DNA from: Spirochaetaceae bacterium
GTDB lineage: Bacteria; Spirochaetota; Spirochaetia; Treponematales; Rectinemataceae
Direction: 5' to 3'
Length of the DNA stretch: 64,000 nucleotides
Assembly (NCBI GenBank): GCA_025356015.1
Contig: JANXYO010000007.1
Span: forward strand, 1 to 64,000
Positions 36,071-43,405 of this stretch are shown in pieces. The translations under genes were made by a program, and so were the position numbers. How positions within the stretch are numbered: the first letter of the stretch is position 1; every line of letters begins with the position of its first letter. The notes beneath the pieces are model-generated. The model did not search any database, was not told where the DNA came from, and saw only the letters and a list, made by a program, of their open reading frames with translations.

Positions 36071-37078
36071 GTGGAAACCAATGCTGGTCACGGTCCCAGG
36101 GGCTCCGAAATCAGGATCTTCGCTGGCAGCTCGAGCCTGGGTTTTGTGGACAGGATGTGCGGCTTCCTCGGCATCGAGCGGGGGCGCTCCGAGGCCTTCC
36201 ACTTCTCCGAGGGCAACTCCTATGTGAAGATCCTCGAGAACGTCAGGCGCAAGGACATCTACCTCGTCCAGACCATAGGCTTCGATTCCAACGACGCCTT
36301 CATGGAGCTCCTGTTCTGGATCGACGCCTTCAGGCGCGCCTCGGTCAATTCCATCACCATCATTATGCCCTATTTCGGCTACGGCAAGGCGGACAAGAAG
36401 GACGAGCCCCGCGTCTCCATCAGGGCGAGGGTCTGCGCCGACTGCATCGAGGTCGCGGGAGCCGACAGGGTCATCTCGATGGATTTCCACAGCCCCCAGA
36501 TCCAGGGTTTCTTCAAGATCCCCGTCGACCACCTGCTGGCCTCCCCCATCCTCTGCCACTATCTGCGCAGCCTCGAGCTGCCCGACCTGGTGGTGGCCTC
36601 GCCCGACGCCGGTTTCGCGAACTCGGCCAGGCGCTACGCCGCCCAGCTCAGCGCTCCCATCGTCATATGCAACAAGACGCGCAGGCGCCACGACGAGAGG
36701 GCCGAGGTCCTCGAGGTCATCGGGGACGCGAGGGGGATGAACGCCTTCATCGTCGATGACTTCGCGCTGAGCTGCGGCACCCTAATCGACGCGGCGCGGG
36801 CCCTCAAGGAGCACGGGGCCGCGAGCGTCTCCGCCATGGTCACCCACGGCCTCATGACCGAGGCAGGCCTTGAGGCCCTGGACTCGAGCGGCCTCGACCG
36901 CCTCATCGTGACCGACACCGTCCACAACCCCGGGGCCCTCGTCCACCCCAAGATCGCGACGATCTCGGTCGCGCCCCTCTTTGGCGAGGCGGTGCGCATC
37001 ATCCACAACATGGAGTCCTTAAGCGCCCTCTTCGACGCTCTGCCGGCGCCCGTGCTCGCAGGCATCGGCAGGCTCTAG
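36071..37078 (+). CDS. prs: Ribose-phosphate pyrophosphokinase
   Basis: A protein of about 335 residues that forms PRPP from ribose-5-phosphate and ATP. Family marks: IRIFAGSSSLGFVDRMC start, PYFGYGKADKKDEPRVSI (ATP-binding flexible loop; usual PYxRQDRK is altered), SMDFHSPQIQGFF (Mg/ribose site, usual DLHxxQIQGFF), SPDAGFANSARRYA and the PRPP-binding VDDFALSCGTLIDAA (usual VDDxxDTGGT, here SCGT). The altered loops suggest a divergent class. No ribosome site is visible; GTG at 36071 gives family-like length, while a TTG at 36044 is also possible. The stop overlaps the next gene's GTG (TAGTG). Confidence 0.83.
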   Translation: METNAGHGPRGSEIRIFAGSSSLGFVDRMCGFLGIERGRSEAFHFSEGNSYVKILENVRRKDIYLVQTIGFDSNDAFMELLFWIDAFRRASVNSITIIMPYFGYGKADKKDEPRVSIRARVCADCIEVAGADRVISMDFHSPQIQGFFKIPVDHLLASPILCHYLRSLELPDLVVASPDAGFANSARRYAAQLSAPIVICNKTRRRHDERAEVLEVIGDARGMNAFIVDDFALSCGTLIDAARALKEHGAASVSAMVTHGLMTEAGLEALDSSGLDRLIVTDTVHNPGALVHPKIATISVAPLFGEAVRIIHNMESLSALFDALPAPVLAGIGRL

Positions 37079-37791
37079 TGGAAAGGCGCTGGTTCCTCGC
37101 GGGCCTTCGGCCCATCGAGTCGGTCTGGACCGACGAGGGTCTCCTCGAGCTCTCGAAGTACGATTGGGAAGGTCACAGGATGGTCGCCGGCCTCGAGTAC
37201 CTGAAGTGGGTGTACTTTGGCCGCGGCGAGATCCACGAGCTGAGGCAGAAGGAGTTCGACGCCGAGTTCGCCCGGCTGCGCAAGCGCAGGGACGAGGGAG
37301 CCATCGACAGGGACATCGCCATCGCCGCCTTCCGCAAGCGATCCCTCCCGGGGAGCAAGGACCCGAGGCGCATCGTCGAGAAGGCCATGGAGGACTATGG
37401 GGGCCAGTTCGGCTATGTCCTCGACATCCTGTCCGACGTGATGGTCTTCGAGGACCTCTCCAAGCTCCTCGCCTACGAGGAGGAGAACCTGGGGAACGAG
37501 GAGGTGGTCCGCGTCGTCAACCGCTTCGACCATCCCCTTCCCTGCGGCTATAGCGACATCATCATGAACCTCGGCCTTCCCAACGGCTTCGTCAGCGAGC
37601 TCCGCCTCGTCACGCGGCCCGTCTTCGAGCTTTGGGACCAGCACCAGGCCGTGGCCGCCGAGGTCGATGGCATCGTCGCCCAGGCAAGGGCGGGGATGCG
37701 CGGCCTGACGCGGGAGGAGACGGCCGTGGTCAGGGAGCTCCTCGAGGACCTGAGACGCAACTATCTCGCGGCGAAGGGCGAGGCGTCGTAG
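37078..37791 (+). CDS. RelA/SpoT-domain-like protein coupled to prs
   Basis: A 237-residue soluble protein with no signal or membrane segment. Its middle and C-terminal parts, VEKAMEDYGGQFGYVLDILSD followed by MVFEDLSKLLAY and GYSDIIMNLGLPNGFVSEL plus RLVTRPVFELWDQHQ, resemble the nucleotidyltransferase-fold part of RelA/SpoT-like proteins, where GYxDxxLNxxxxNGHxxEIQL is typical. The usual Glu/Gln of EIQL is ELRL here. Activity as a (p)ppGpp synthetase is therefore doubtful. The GTG start overlaps the prs stop by one base, so the pair is co-translated. Confidence 0.6.
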   Translation: MERRWFLAGLRPIESVWTDEGLLELSKYDWEGHRMVAGLEYLKWVYFGRGEIHELRQKEFDAEFARLRKRRDEGAIDRDIAIAAFRKRSLPGSKDPRRIVEKAMEDYGGQFGYVLDILSDVMVFEDLSKLLAYEEENLGNEEVVRVVNRFDHPLPCGYSDIIMNLGLPNGFVSELRLVTRPVFELWDQHQAVAAEVDGIVAQARAGMRGLTREETAVVRELLEDLRRNYLAAKGEAS

Positions 37792-37823
37792 GCCTGGCCC
37801 CCTGCCCCAGCTCCGGCCCAAGC

Positions 37824-38384
37824 CTAGCCGGGGAACCTCGCCTGTATGAGGGGGAAGCCCAGGAAGCCGAGGCCAACCGCGGCGACAAAGTCCACGAGGC
37901 TCAGGATGACGAAGGCCGCGAGTGGTCCGCCCGTGTCGAGGCCCGAGAACACCGCAAGAGCGGCGGAGCCGAAGGACGAGACGATGAATATCGAGGCTAT
38001 GACGATCTTCCTCATGAGGATAGGCGTGGTCACCCGCCTGAAGCGGATCTTGCCGTCGAGGAGCCCAGCGGCGAAGGCAAGCATCACCGAGAAGGGCATG
38101 ACGACGGCGAGGACCCTCACCGTGTCGATGATGATGACGCGGAAACCGCCCTCGGCCATCATCAGGGCGGCCGCGAGGGGGATCAGGAAGGCCGCGAAGG
38201 CCTGGGGAAGGTGGACGATGATGGGGTGGATGTGGAGGTCGAGGACGCGGCGCCTCTTGTCCGAGATCTTCTCCTCGTAGGGCTCGAACTGCTTCGCCGG
38301 GACCCCGCAGGCGGGGCACTTGTCGCGGACCCTGCCCGCCTCCATGACGTAGCCGCAGGCCTTGCATCTCACGTGCTGCTTCAT
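37824..38384 (-). CDS. Rubredoxin-like zinc ribbon fused to a DUF2231-like membrane domain
   Basis: A 186-residue protein. Residues 1-35 form a rubredoxin-type metal site (Cys7-x2-Cys10, x12, Cys23-x2-Cys26 in CKACGYVMEAG ... CPACG). After a linker, HIHPIIVHLPQAFAAFLIPL begins a four-helix membrane domain like DUF2231, with His residues that may face haem or metal. The combination suggests a membrane redox protein taking electrons through a rubredoxin-like tip; this is inference. It overlaps the upstream coiled-coil gene by ATGA, so the two are coupled. Confidence 0.75.
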   Translation of the reverse strand: MKQHVRCKACGYVMEAGRVRDKCPACGVPAKQFEPYEEKISDKRRRVLDLHIHPIIVHLPQAFAAFLIPLAAALMMAEGGFRVIIIDTVRVLAVVMPFSVMLAFAAGLLDGKIRFRRVTTPILMRKIVIASIFIVSSFGSAALAVFSGLDTGGPLAAFVILSLVDFVAAVGLGFLGFPLIQARFPG

Positions 38385-38725
38385 CGCTCCTCCTGCAGAT
38401 CCGATTCCTTGCCTCCGAGCTTCCTGTACCTTCCCTCACGCTCCGCGACGGTTTTCTCGAGCTCGGTTATGCGCGCGAGCAGTGCCTTGACCTTCGGGGC
38501 GTCTGCGGCGAGGCTGGGCTCTCCGCGTTCGGCGAAGGCGGCGTAGGCCTCTGCCCCGAGCTGGGCGACAAGTTTCTCGGCCTGGCTCCTGTGCTGGACG
38601 ACCTCGACCTTGAGCAGGCCCATCTCGCCCCAGGTCTGGGCCTGGGAGCTCGCCTTGGCCAGGGCCTCCTTCGAGGCCGCTATCCCCTTGTTCATCAGGT
38701 CCTGTATTTTCTCCGAATAGGTCAT
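38381..38725 (-). CDS. Small coiled-coil protein, hypothetical
   Basis: A 114-residue hydrophilic protein predicted as mostly helix: an amphipathic N-terminal half (MTYSEKIQDLMNKGIAASKE) and a C-terminal coiled-coil (ARITELEKTVAEREGRYRKL). It has no signal peptide or membrane span. GGGAGGT precedes the ATG at 38725, and its stop overlaps the start of the rubredoxin/DUF2231 gene. Possibly an accessory or scaffold of that membrane protein; no family is recognised with certainty. Confidence 0.75.
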   Translation of the reverse strand: MTYSEKIQDLMNKGIAASKEALAKASSQAQTWGEMGLLKVEVVQHRSQAEKLVAQLGAEAYAAFAERGEPSLAADAPKVKALLARITELEKTVAEREGRYRKLGGKESDLQEER

Positions 38726-38812
38726 GCTTGGGTACCTCCCTTTCAACCGCATTTTCGCACATCGGCCATCGGGCGGCAAAGGGCGTTCACGCCAGGGCGG
38801 CCGGTCCCGGCT

Positions 38813-39238
38813 CTAGAGGACGTAGCTGACCATGTAGACTGCCTCCCCCGAAAGGAAAGTGACGCCCCAGAGGAGGAAAGTGAGCTTCGCGAGCCAGCGG
38901 TGGTGGGCGAACATCGCGCCGGTCCTTCGATAGTTGATGGCCGAGACGATGATCCACAGCTCGAGAAGGATGACGACAAGGGCCACAGAGCCGTGGAAGA
39001 CGAAGAAGCCGAACACAAGACCTGTCGGGTGGAAGGCCGAGCCCTGGACCTGGCCGCCGAAACTCCGGTAGAGCATGTAGCCTATGGAGAGCAGGAGGTC
39101 TCCCGCCACGGCGAGGAGCCCCGTGACGCGGTGGGCGGCGGTCTTCCTGAAGCCGCTCGCGAAGGTGTGGACGTACAGGACGGCGACGGGCAGGAGGCCG
39201 AGGGCGACGATCGTGCTTGCGAGGGGTGCTTGGTTCAT
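38813..39238 (-). CDS. Four-helix membrane protein, hypothetical
   Basis: A 141-residue protein with four membrane helices (about 8-28, 40-60, 70-95, 115-138). Histidines sit near the helix ends (YVHTF, AAHRVTG, FHGSVAL, AHHRWLAKL), a pattern resembling DUF420-like or cytochrome-b561-like membrane proteins that bind haem; that is inferred only. GAGG lies just before the ATG at 39238. It is divergent from nrdR and about 90 nt from the coiled-coil gene, so it may begin the operon that includes the rubredoxin-like protein. Confidence 0.7.
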   Translation of the reverse strand: MNQAPLASTIVALGLLPVAVLYVHTFASGFRKTAAHRVTGLLAVAGDLLLSIGYMLYRSFGGQVQGSAFHPTGLVFGFFVFHGSVALVVILLELWIIVSAINYRRTGAMFAHHRWLAKLTFLLWGVTFLSGEAVYMVSYVL

Positions 39239-39270
39239 GCCTCTTCTTTTCGGAATTCCCCCGGGCGCCC

Positions 39271-39299
39271 TTGACAGCTCTTTGGCGGCCTACTATATC
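39271..39299 (+). promoter_or_regulatory. Sigma-70 promoter of the nrd operon
   Basis: Near-consensus TTGACA, 17 nt, TATATC, about 73 nt before the nrdR ATG. Confidence 0.75.
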
Positions 39300-39336
39300 C
39301 TGTAGTCAGAAAACAAAGCACCCCAAGCTATTGTAG
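39290..39336 (+). promoter_or_regulatory. Tandem NrdR-box-like operator sites
   Basis: Two 16-bp sites resemble the NrdR consensus ACACTATATATTGTGT: 39290-39305 (CTACTATATCCTGTAG, 10 of 16, overlapping the -10) and 39321-39336 (CCCCAAGCTATTGTAG, 9 of 16). The 15-bp gap between them equals the usual spacing of paired NrdR boxes. Autoregulation of the nrd operon is likely. Confidence 0.55.
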
Positions 39337-39372
39337 GGCAAGTATGCAAGTACGATACCAACTGGAAGACCA

Positions 39373-39855
39373 ATGCGCTGTCCCCACTGCGGATCCCTCG
39401 ACGACAAGGTCATAGACTCCCGCTCCCTCGCCAACGGCGAGAGCATAAGGCGCCGGCGCGAATGCCTCTCCTGCGGGCTGCGCTTCACGAGCTACGAGAG
39501 GATCGAGGAAAAGCCCCTCATGGTCGTCAAGCGCGACGGGCGGCGCGAGCCCTTCGAGCGCACCAAGCTCGAGCGGGGCGTCATCCGCGCCCTCGAGAAA
39601 CGGCCGGTCTCCCAGCTCAGCATCGAGAACCTCGTCAACGAGATCGAGGATGAGTCAGCCCTCAAGGGCAAGGCGGCCGACGAGATCCCGAGCGTCGAGC
39701 TCGGCGAGATGGTCCTGCGGCACCTGTATGCCCTGGACAAGGTGGCCTATGTCCGCTTCGCCTCGGTGTACCGCAAGTTCGAGACGATGGACGAGTTCAT
39801 CAGCGAGATAGAAAGGCTCGAGCGGAGCTCCGCCGGGTCCGAGGGAGGTCCCTAG
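39373..39855 (+). CDS. nrdR: Transcriptional repressor NrdR
   Basis: A 160-residue repressor of ribonucleotide reductase genes. The N-terminal zinc ribbon (MRCPHCGSLDDKVIDSR ... ECLSCGLRFTSYE, four Cys) binds DNA, and the ATP-cone (about 46-136, VVKRDGRREPFERTKLERGV) senses ATP/dATP. The length and motif order match NrdR throughout. It begins the operon, is followed directly by nrdD (1-nt gap), and has paired NrdR-box-like sites in its own promoter. The C-terminal tail after residue 145 is a little longer than in E. coli. Confidence 0.95.
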   Translation: MRCPHCGSLDDKVIDSRSLANGESIRRRRECLSCGLRFTSYERIEEKPLMVVKRDGRREPFERTKLERGVIRALEKRPVSQLSIENLVNEIEDESALKGKAADEIPSVELGEMVLRHLYALDKVAYVRFASVYRKFETMDEFISEIERLERSSAGSEGGP

Positions 39856-39856
39856 G

Positions 39857-42082
39857 ATGGCTCCGCAGCAATTTTTCCCCGAGTGGAAGACCTTTCTGGG
39901 CGAGGAGGACTCGGGCGCTGCCCCGGTCAGGCAGGTGGCCAAGCGTTCCGGGGAGGTCCAGCGCTATGACCGCAAGAAGATAGCCACCGCCGTCTCCAGG
40001 GCCTTCGCGGCCGCCCTCGAGGCCTCCGGGGGCACCGAAAGCGGCCAGGGCGGCGCGGGGATGGCCGAGCGGGTCGACCGCGTCGTCGCCCTCGTCGAGC
40101 AGAGGCTCTCCGCCCTCATGGCCTCCCGGCACCCGAACTCGATACCCGCGATCGAGGAGATCCAGGACCTCGTCGAGACGGCCCTGGTCGAGGCGGCCGA
40201 GGCGAGGACGGCCAAGGCCTACATCCTCTACCGCGCGCGCCACGAGGCCCTCCGCGACGCCTCGAAGCTCATGCTAGACATAAACTCGACCATGGACGGC
40301 TATCTCTCCCAGGCCGACTGGCGGGTCAAGGAGAACGCCAACGTCAACTACTCCCTGGGGGGCCTCATCCTCCACAACTCGGGGACGATCACAGCCAACT
40401 ACTGGCTGCGCAACATCTATCCCGAGGATATAGCCCGCGCCCACCGCGAGGCCGACTTCCACATCCACGACCTCTCGATGTTCTCGGGCTACTGCGCGGG
40501 CTGGTCACTGCGCCAGCTCATCGCCGAGGGCCTTGGCGGAGTGCCGGACAAGATCAGCTCCCGGCCGGCCAAGCGCCTGTCGACCCTCGTCCAGCAGATG
40601 GTCAACTTCCTGGGCGTCCTCCAGAACGAGTGGGCCGGAGCCCAGGCCCTCTCCTCCTTCGACACCTACCTCGCCCCCTTCGTGAAGAAGGACTCCCTGG
40701 GCGACACCGAGCTCAGACAGTGCATCCAGAGCTTCCTTTTCGGGGTGAACACGCCGAGCCGCTGGGGAAGCCAGGCTCCCTTCACGAACGTCACCCTCGA
40801 CTGGACCTGCCCGGCCGACCTCCGCGCCCGGCAGGCTGTCGCGGGTGGCTCGGAGCTGCCCTTCACCTACGGCGACTGCCAGGCCGAGATGGACAGACTA
40901 AACCGGATCTTCATCGAGCTCATGCTCGAGGGCGACGCCGAGGGCAGGGGCTTCCAGTACCCCATACCCACCTACAACATCACCCGCGACTTCGACTGGG
41001 ATTCGCCCAACGCGCGGCTTCTCTTCGAGATGACGGCCAAGTACGGCACGCCCTACTTCCAGAATTTCGTGAGCTCAGACCTCGACCCCGGCGACGTGCG
41101 CTCCATGTGCTGCCGCCTCCAGCTCGACAAGCGCGAGCTGCGAAAACGCGGCGGCGGCCTCTTCGGCTCGGACGAGCTCACGGGCTCGGTGGGGGTCGTC
41201 TCCCTCAACATGCCCAGGATCGGCTACCTCGCGAAGGGCAGCAGCGGTAAGAACACCCGCGCCGACTTCTTCGCAAGGCTCGACGCCCTGTGCGACCTCG
41301 CCGCGAAGTCCCTGGCCATCAAGCGCAAGGTCATCACACGCCTCCTCGAGGGCGGGCTCTTCCCCTACACGAGGCGCTACCTGGGGAACTTCGACAACCA
41401 CTTCAGCACGATAGGCCTCGTGGGCATGCACGAGTGCTGCCAGAATTTCCTCGGCCGCGGCATCGAGACCGAGGAGGGGAGGGCCTTCGCCCTCGAGGTC
41501 CTCTCCCACATGAGGCAGAGGCTAAAGGAGTACCAGGTGAAGACCGGGGTCCTTTTCAACCTCGAGGCCACCCCCGCCGAGTCCACGAGCTACCGCCTCG
41601 CCAAGCATGACAAGGAGCAGTGGCCCGACATCATCTGCTCAGGCGCCCCGGGCGGCAGCGGCGAGGACGGTTCAGCGGCCGAGCGTCAAGGCACGAGCTC
41701 GGCGGCCGAGCGTCAAGGCACGAGCTCGGCGAGGCCTTTCTATACCAACTCGAGCCAGCTCCCCGTCGACCTCACCGAGGACCTTTTCGACGCCCTCGAC
41801 CAGCAGGAGGAGCTCCAGGCCTCCTACACCGGCGGCACGGTCTTCCACGTCTTCCTCGGTGAGGCGCCGGAAGACTGGAGGGCTGTGCGCGACCTCGTGC
41901 GCACCATAGCCGCGAACTACCGCGTGCCCTACTACACGATCTCCCCGACCTTCTCCATCTGCCCCGTCCACGGCTATCTCTCGGGCGAGCACTTCTCCTG
42001 CCCGCGCTGCAAGGCCGAGCAGGAGGCCCGGCTCCGCGGCGAGATAGAGAGCCTCGAGCGCGAGCTGGCGGCCGCGAGGTGA
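39857..42082 (+). CDS. nrdD: Class III ribonucleotide reductase catalytic subunit lacking the glycyl-radical domain
   Basis: A 741-residue anaerobic NTP reductase large subunit. An ATP-cone lies at about 28-135; the barrel carries NTPSRWGSQAPFTNVTLDW, RSMCCRLQLDKRELRKRGGG, LTGSVGVVSLNMPRIGYLA and STIGLVGMHECCQNFLG, typical of the redoxin-dependent NrdD2 branch. The C-terminal zinc site is present (CPVH ... CPRC), but the protein then ends in a helix (EARLRGEIESLERELAAAR). The glycyl-radical segment that should follow is absent and is encoded by the next gene. A 9-residue in-frame tandem repeat (AAERQGTSS twice, 41675-41728) interrupts a loop near residue 610. GGAGGT precedes the ATG. Confidence 0.93.
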   Translation: MAPQQFFPEWKTFLGEEDSGAAPVRQVAKRSGEVQRYDRKKIATAVSRAFAAALEASGGTESGQGGAGMAERVDRVVALVEQRLSALMASRHPNSIPAIEEIQDLVETALVEAAEARTAKAYILYRARHEALRDASKLMLDINSTMDGYLSQADWRVKENANVNYSLGGLILHNSGTITANYWLRNIYPEDIARAHREADFHIHDLSMFSGYCAGWSLRQLIAEGLGGVPDKISSRPAKRLSTLVQQMVNFLGVLQNEWAGAQALSSFDTYLAPFVKKDSLGDTELRQCIQSFLFGVNTPSRWGSQAPFTNVTLDWTCPADLRARQAVAGGSELPFTYGDCQAEMDRLNRIFIELMLEGDAEGRGFQYPIPTYNITRDFDWDSPNARLLFEMTAKYGTPYFQNFVSSDLDPGDVRSMCCRLQLDKRELRKRGGGLFGSDELTGSVGVVSLNMPRIGYLAKGSSGKNTRADFFARLDALCDLAAKSLAIKRKVITRLLEGGLFPYTRRYLGNFDNHFSTIGLVGMHECCQNFLGRGIETEEGRAFALEVLSHMRQRLKEYQVKTGVLFNLEATPAESTSYRLAKHDKEQWPDIICSGAPGGSGEDGSAAERQGTSSAAERQGTSSARPFYTNSSQLPVDLTEDLFDALDQQEELQASYTGGTVFHVFLGEAPEDWRAVRDLVRTIAANYRVPYYTISPTFSICPVHGYLSGEHFSCPRCKAEQEARLRGEIESLERELAAAR
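41675..41728 (+). repeat. 27-bp tandem duplication inside nrdD
   Basis: Two perfect 27-bp copies (41675-41701, 41702-41728), each encoding AAERQGTSS in frame, in a surface loop just before the PFYTNSSQLP segment. Confidence 0.9.
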
Positions 42083-42090
42083 AGAAAATC

Positions 42091-42119
42091 GAAAGGCACA
42101 CCACGGAGCCACGGAGTCT
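42091..42119. repeat. Dispersed 29-bp repeat, copy 1
   Basis: A 29-bp stretch containing CCACGGAG, between nrdD and the glycyl-radical gene. A second copy (26 of 29 identical) lies at 55012-55040 in an ABC operon, also between two co-oriented genes. Confidence 0.75.
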
Positions 42120-42148
42120 GGCCACGAAGATCACGGAGGGGAATAGAT

Positions 42149-42667
42149 ATGTCTGACCGCAAAAGCATCGAGGCGAGGATAGAGGGTCTCAGGGCCGAGC
42201 TCGCCCAGGTCGAGGGGACGAGCACCGAGGTCTACTCGCGCATCGTCGGCTACTACCGCTCGGTGCGCAACTGGAACGCTGGCAAACGCGAGGAGTACCG
42301 GCTTCGCAAGACCTACGACCTGGCCTCCTGCGCGGGTCATGGGGATGGCCGGAGCGAGGACATCAAGGCAGGCGGGGCGCAGAGCGCCGAAGCGGCCGGG
42401 GAGCTCATGGCCGAGGAGGTCCTCGTGTTCACGCGCGAGACCTGCCCCAACTGTCCCCCTGTGGCGAACTATGTCATGGGCCAGGGCATCGGAGCCATCC
42501 TCGTCGATGTCGACTGCGCCGCGGGCCTCGAGCTGGCGCGCCGCCATGGTGTGCTCTCCACGCCGACTGTCCTTGGCCTCGACTCGCGCGGCAATGAGGC
42601 CTTCAGGGCCTTTGCCCTGGGCGAACTCAAGGCCCGCTTCGGGGACGGCCGGATGGCGAGGGCCTAG
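42149..42667 (+). CDS. Free-standing glycyl-radical domain fused to a redoxin domain
   Basis: A 172-residue protein. Residues 6-22 form a helix (SIEARIEGLRAELAQVE) that resembles the C-terminal helix of the upstream NrdD. Residues 27-56 (EVYSRIVGYYRSVRNWNAGK then REEYRLRKTY) are the class III reductase glycyl-radical motif, with Gly34 as radical site. Residues 91-165 are a glutaredoxin/NrdH-like domain with CPNC at 99-102 and STPTVLGL (cis-Pro). It should complement the radical-less NrdD in trans, be activated by NrdG, and perhaps deliver reducing equivalents. GGAGGGG precedes the ATG, 66 nt after nrdD. The upstream stop and own ribosome site argue against a frameshift. Confidence 0.88.
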   Translation: MSDRKSIEARIEGLRAELAQVEGTSTEVYSRIVGYYRSVRNWNAGKREEYRLRKTYDLASCAGHGDGRSEDIKAGGAQSAEAAGELMAEEVLVFTRETCPNCPPVANYVMGQGIGAILVDVDCAAGLELARRHGVLSTPTVLGLDSRGNEAFRAFALGELKARFGDGRMARA

Positions 42668-42686
42668 GGCGCGGGGCGCAAAGAGG

Positions 42687-43385
42687 ATGCTCAGCCGTCT
42701 CGCCTTCCGCAAGACGAGCCTCATCGACTTCCCGGGCAGAGTCGCCGCGGTTGCTTTCCTGAGCGGCTGCAACTTCCGCTGCCCCTACTGCCACAACGCC
42801 GCCCTCGTGGACCCGCTGCGGGTCAATGCCGAGAAGCTGCCGAGCCTTGGCGAGTTCATGGCCTTTCTCGACGCCCGCAAGGGCCTGATCTCGGGCCTGG
42901 TCATCTCGGGCGGGGAGCCCCTCATCCACGAGGAGGCGCCGAGGCTGGCCAAGGCGGCGCGCGACCGGGGCCTCGCCGTGAAGCTCGACACAAACGGATC
43001 CCTGCCCGACCGGATCCTCGCCCTGGGTCCCGATTACATCGCCCTCGATCTCAAGACGGCCATAGGCGCCTATGCCCGGGTGGCTCCCGGAATGCCAGGG
43101 GCAGGGGAGGCCGTCCTCGAGTCCCTCCGGGTGGTGAGGGCCTCGGGGATAGAGTACGAGCTGCGGGTGACCTGCGCCCCGGGCATCGTCGGCGCGTCGG
43201 AGATCAAGGCCTTGTGCGAGCTCCTCGAGGCCGGCGACCGAGTCGTGCTCCAGGACTTCCGTCCGGGTGGCTGCCTCGACCCGGCCTGGGATTCGGCCAC
43301 GCCATATCCCGATGCCGTCATGGACGGCTTCCTCTCGGCCCTGCGCAAGAGGGCCCCGCTCGCGAGGAGGAGGGGCCAGCCGTGA
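42687..43385 (+). CDS. nrdG: Anaerobic ribonucleotide reductase activating protein
   Basis: A 232-residue radical SAM activase of the NrdG2/PFL-activase-like type. The cluster motif is CNFRCPYC (Cys-x3-Cys-x2-Cys, about residues 28-35), then LVISGGEPL and KLDTNGSLPD. It reduces SAM to make the glycyl radical on the class III reductase. Here its target Gly34 lies on the separate protein encoded just upstream. The ATG at 42687 lies directly behind AAGAGG, so spacing is poor; the frame upstream is a shadow. A 17-bp tandem duplication (43372-43405) begins in the last codons and runs past the stop. Confidence 0.92.
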   Translation: MLSRLAFRKTSLIDFPGRVAAVAFLSGCNFRCPYCHNAALVDPLRVNAEKLPSLGEFMAFLDARKGLISGLVISGGEPLIHEEAPRLAKAARDRGLAVKLDTNGSLPDRILALGPDYIALDLKTAIGAYARVAPGMPGAGEAVLESLRVVRASGIEYELRVTCAPGIVGASEIKALCELLEAGDRVVLQDFRPGGCLDPAWDSATPYPDAVMDGFLSALRKRAPLARRRGQP

Positions 43386-43405
43386 GCAGGGGCCAGCCGT
43401 GAGCA
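43372..43405 (+). repeat. 17-bp tandem duplication at the nrdG-lhr junction
   Basis: Two perfect copies of GGGGCCAGCCGTGAGCA (43372-43388, 43389-43405). Each contains a GTG; the first GTG leads to a stop after six codons (at the duplicated TGA), the second opens the helicase gene. Confidence 0.9.

Noticed and set aside
39857-42667. nrdD split by a sequencing frameshift
   Set aside because: The downstream gene has its own ribosome site, a 66-nt gap that includes a dispersed repeat, and an extra helix at its N-terminus.
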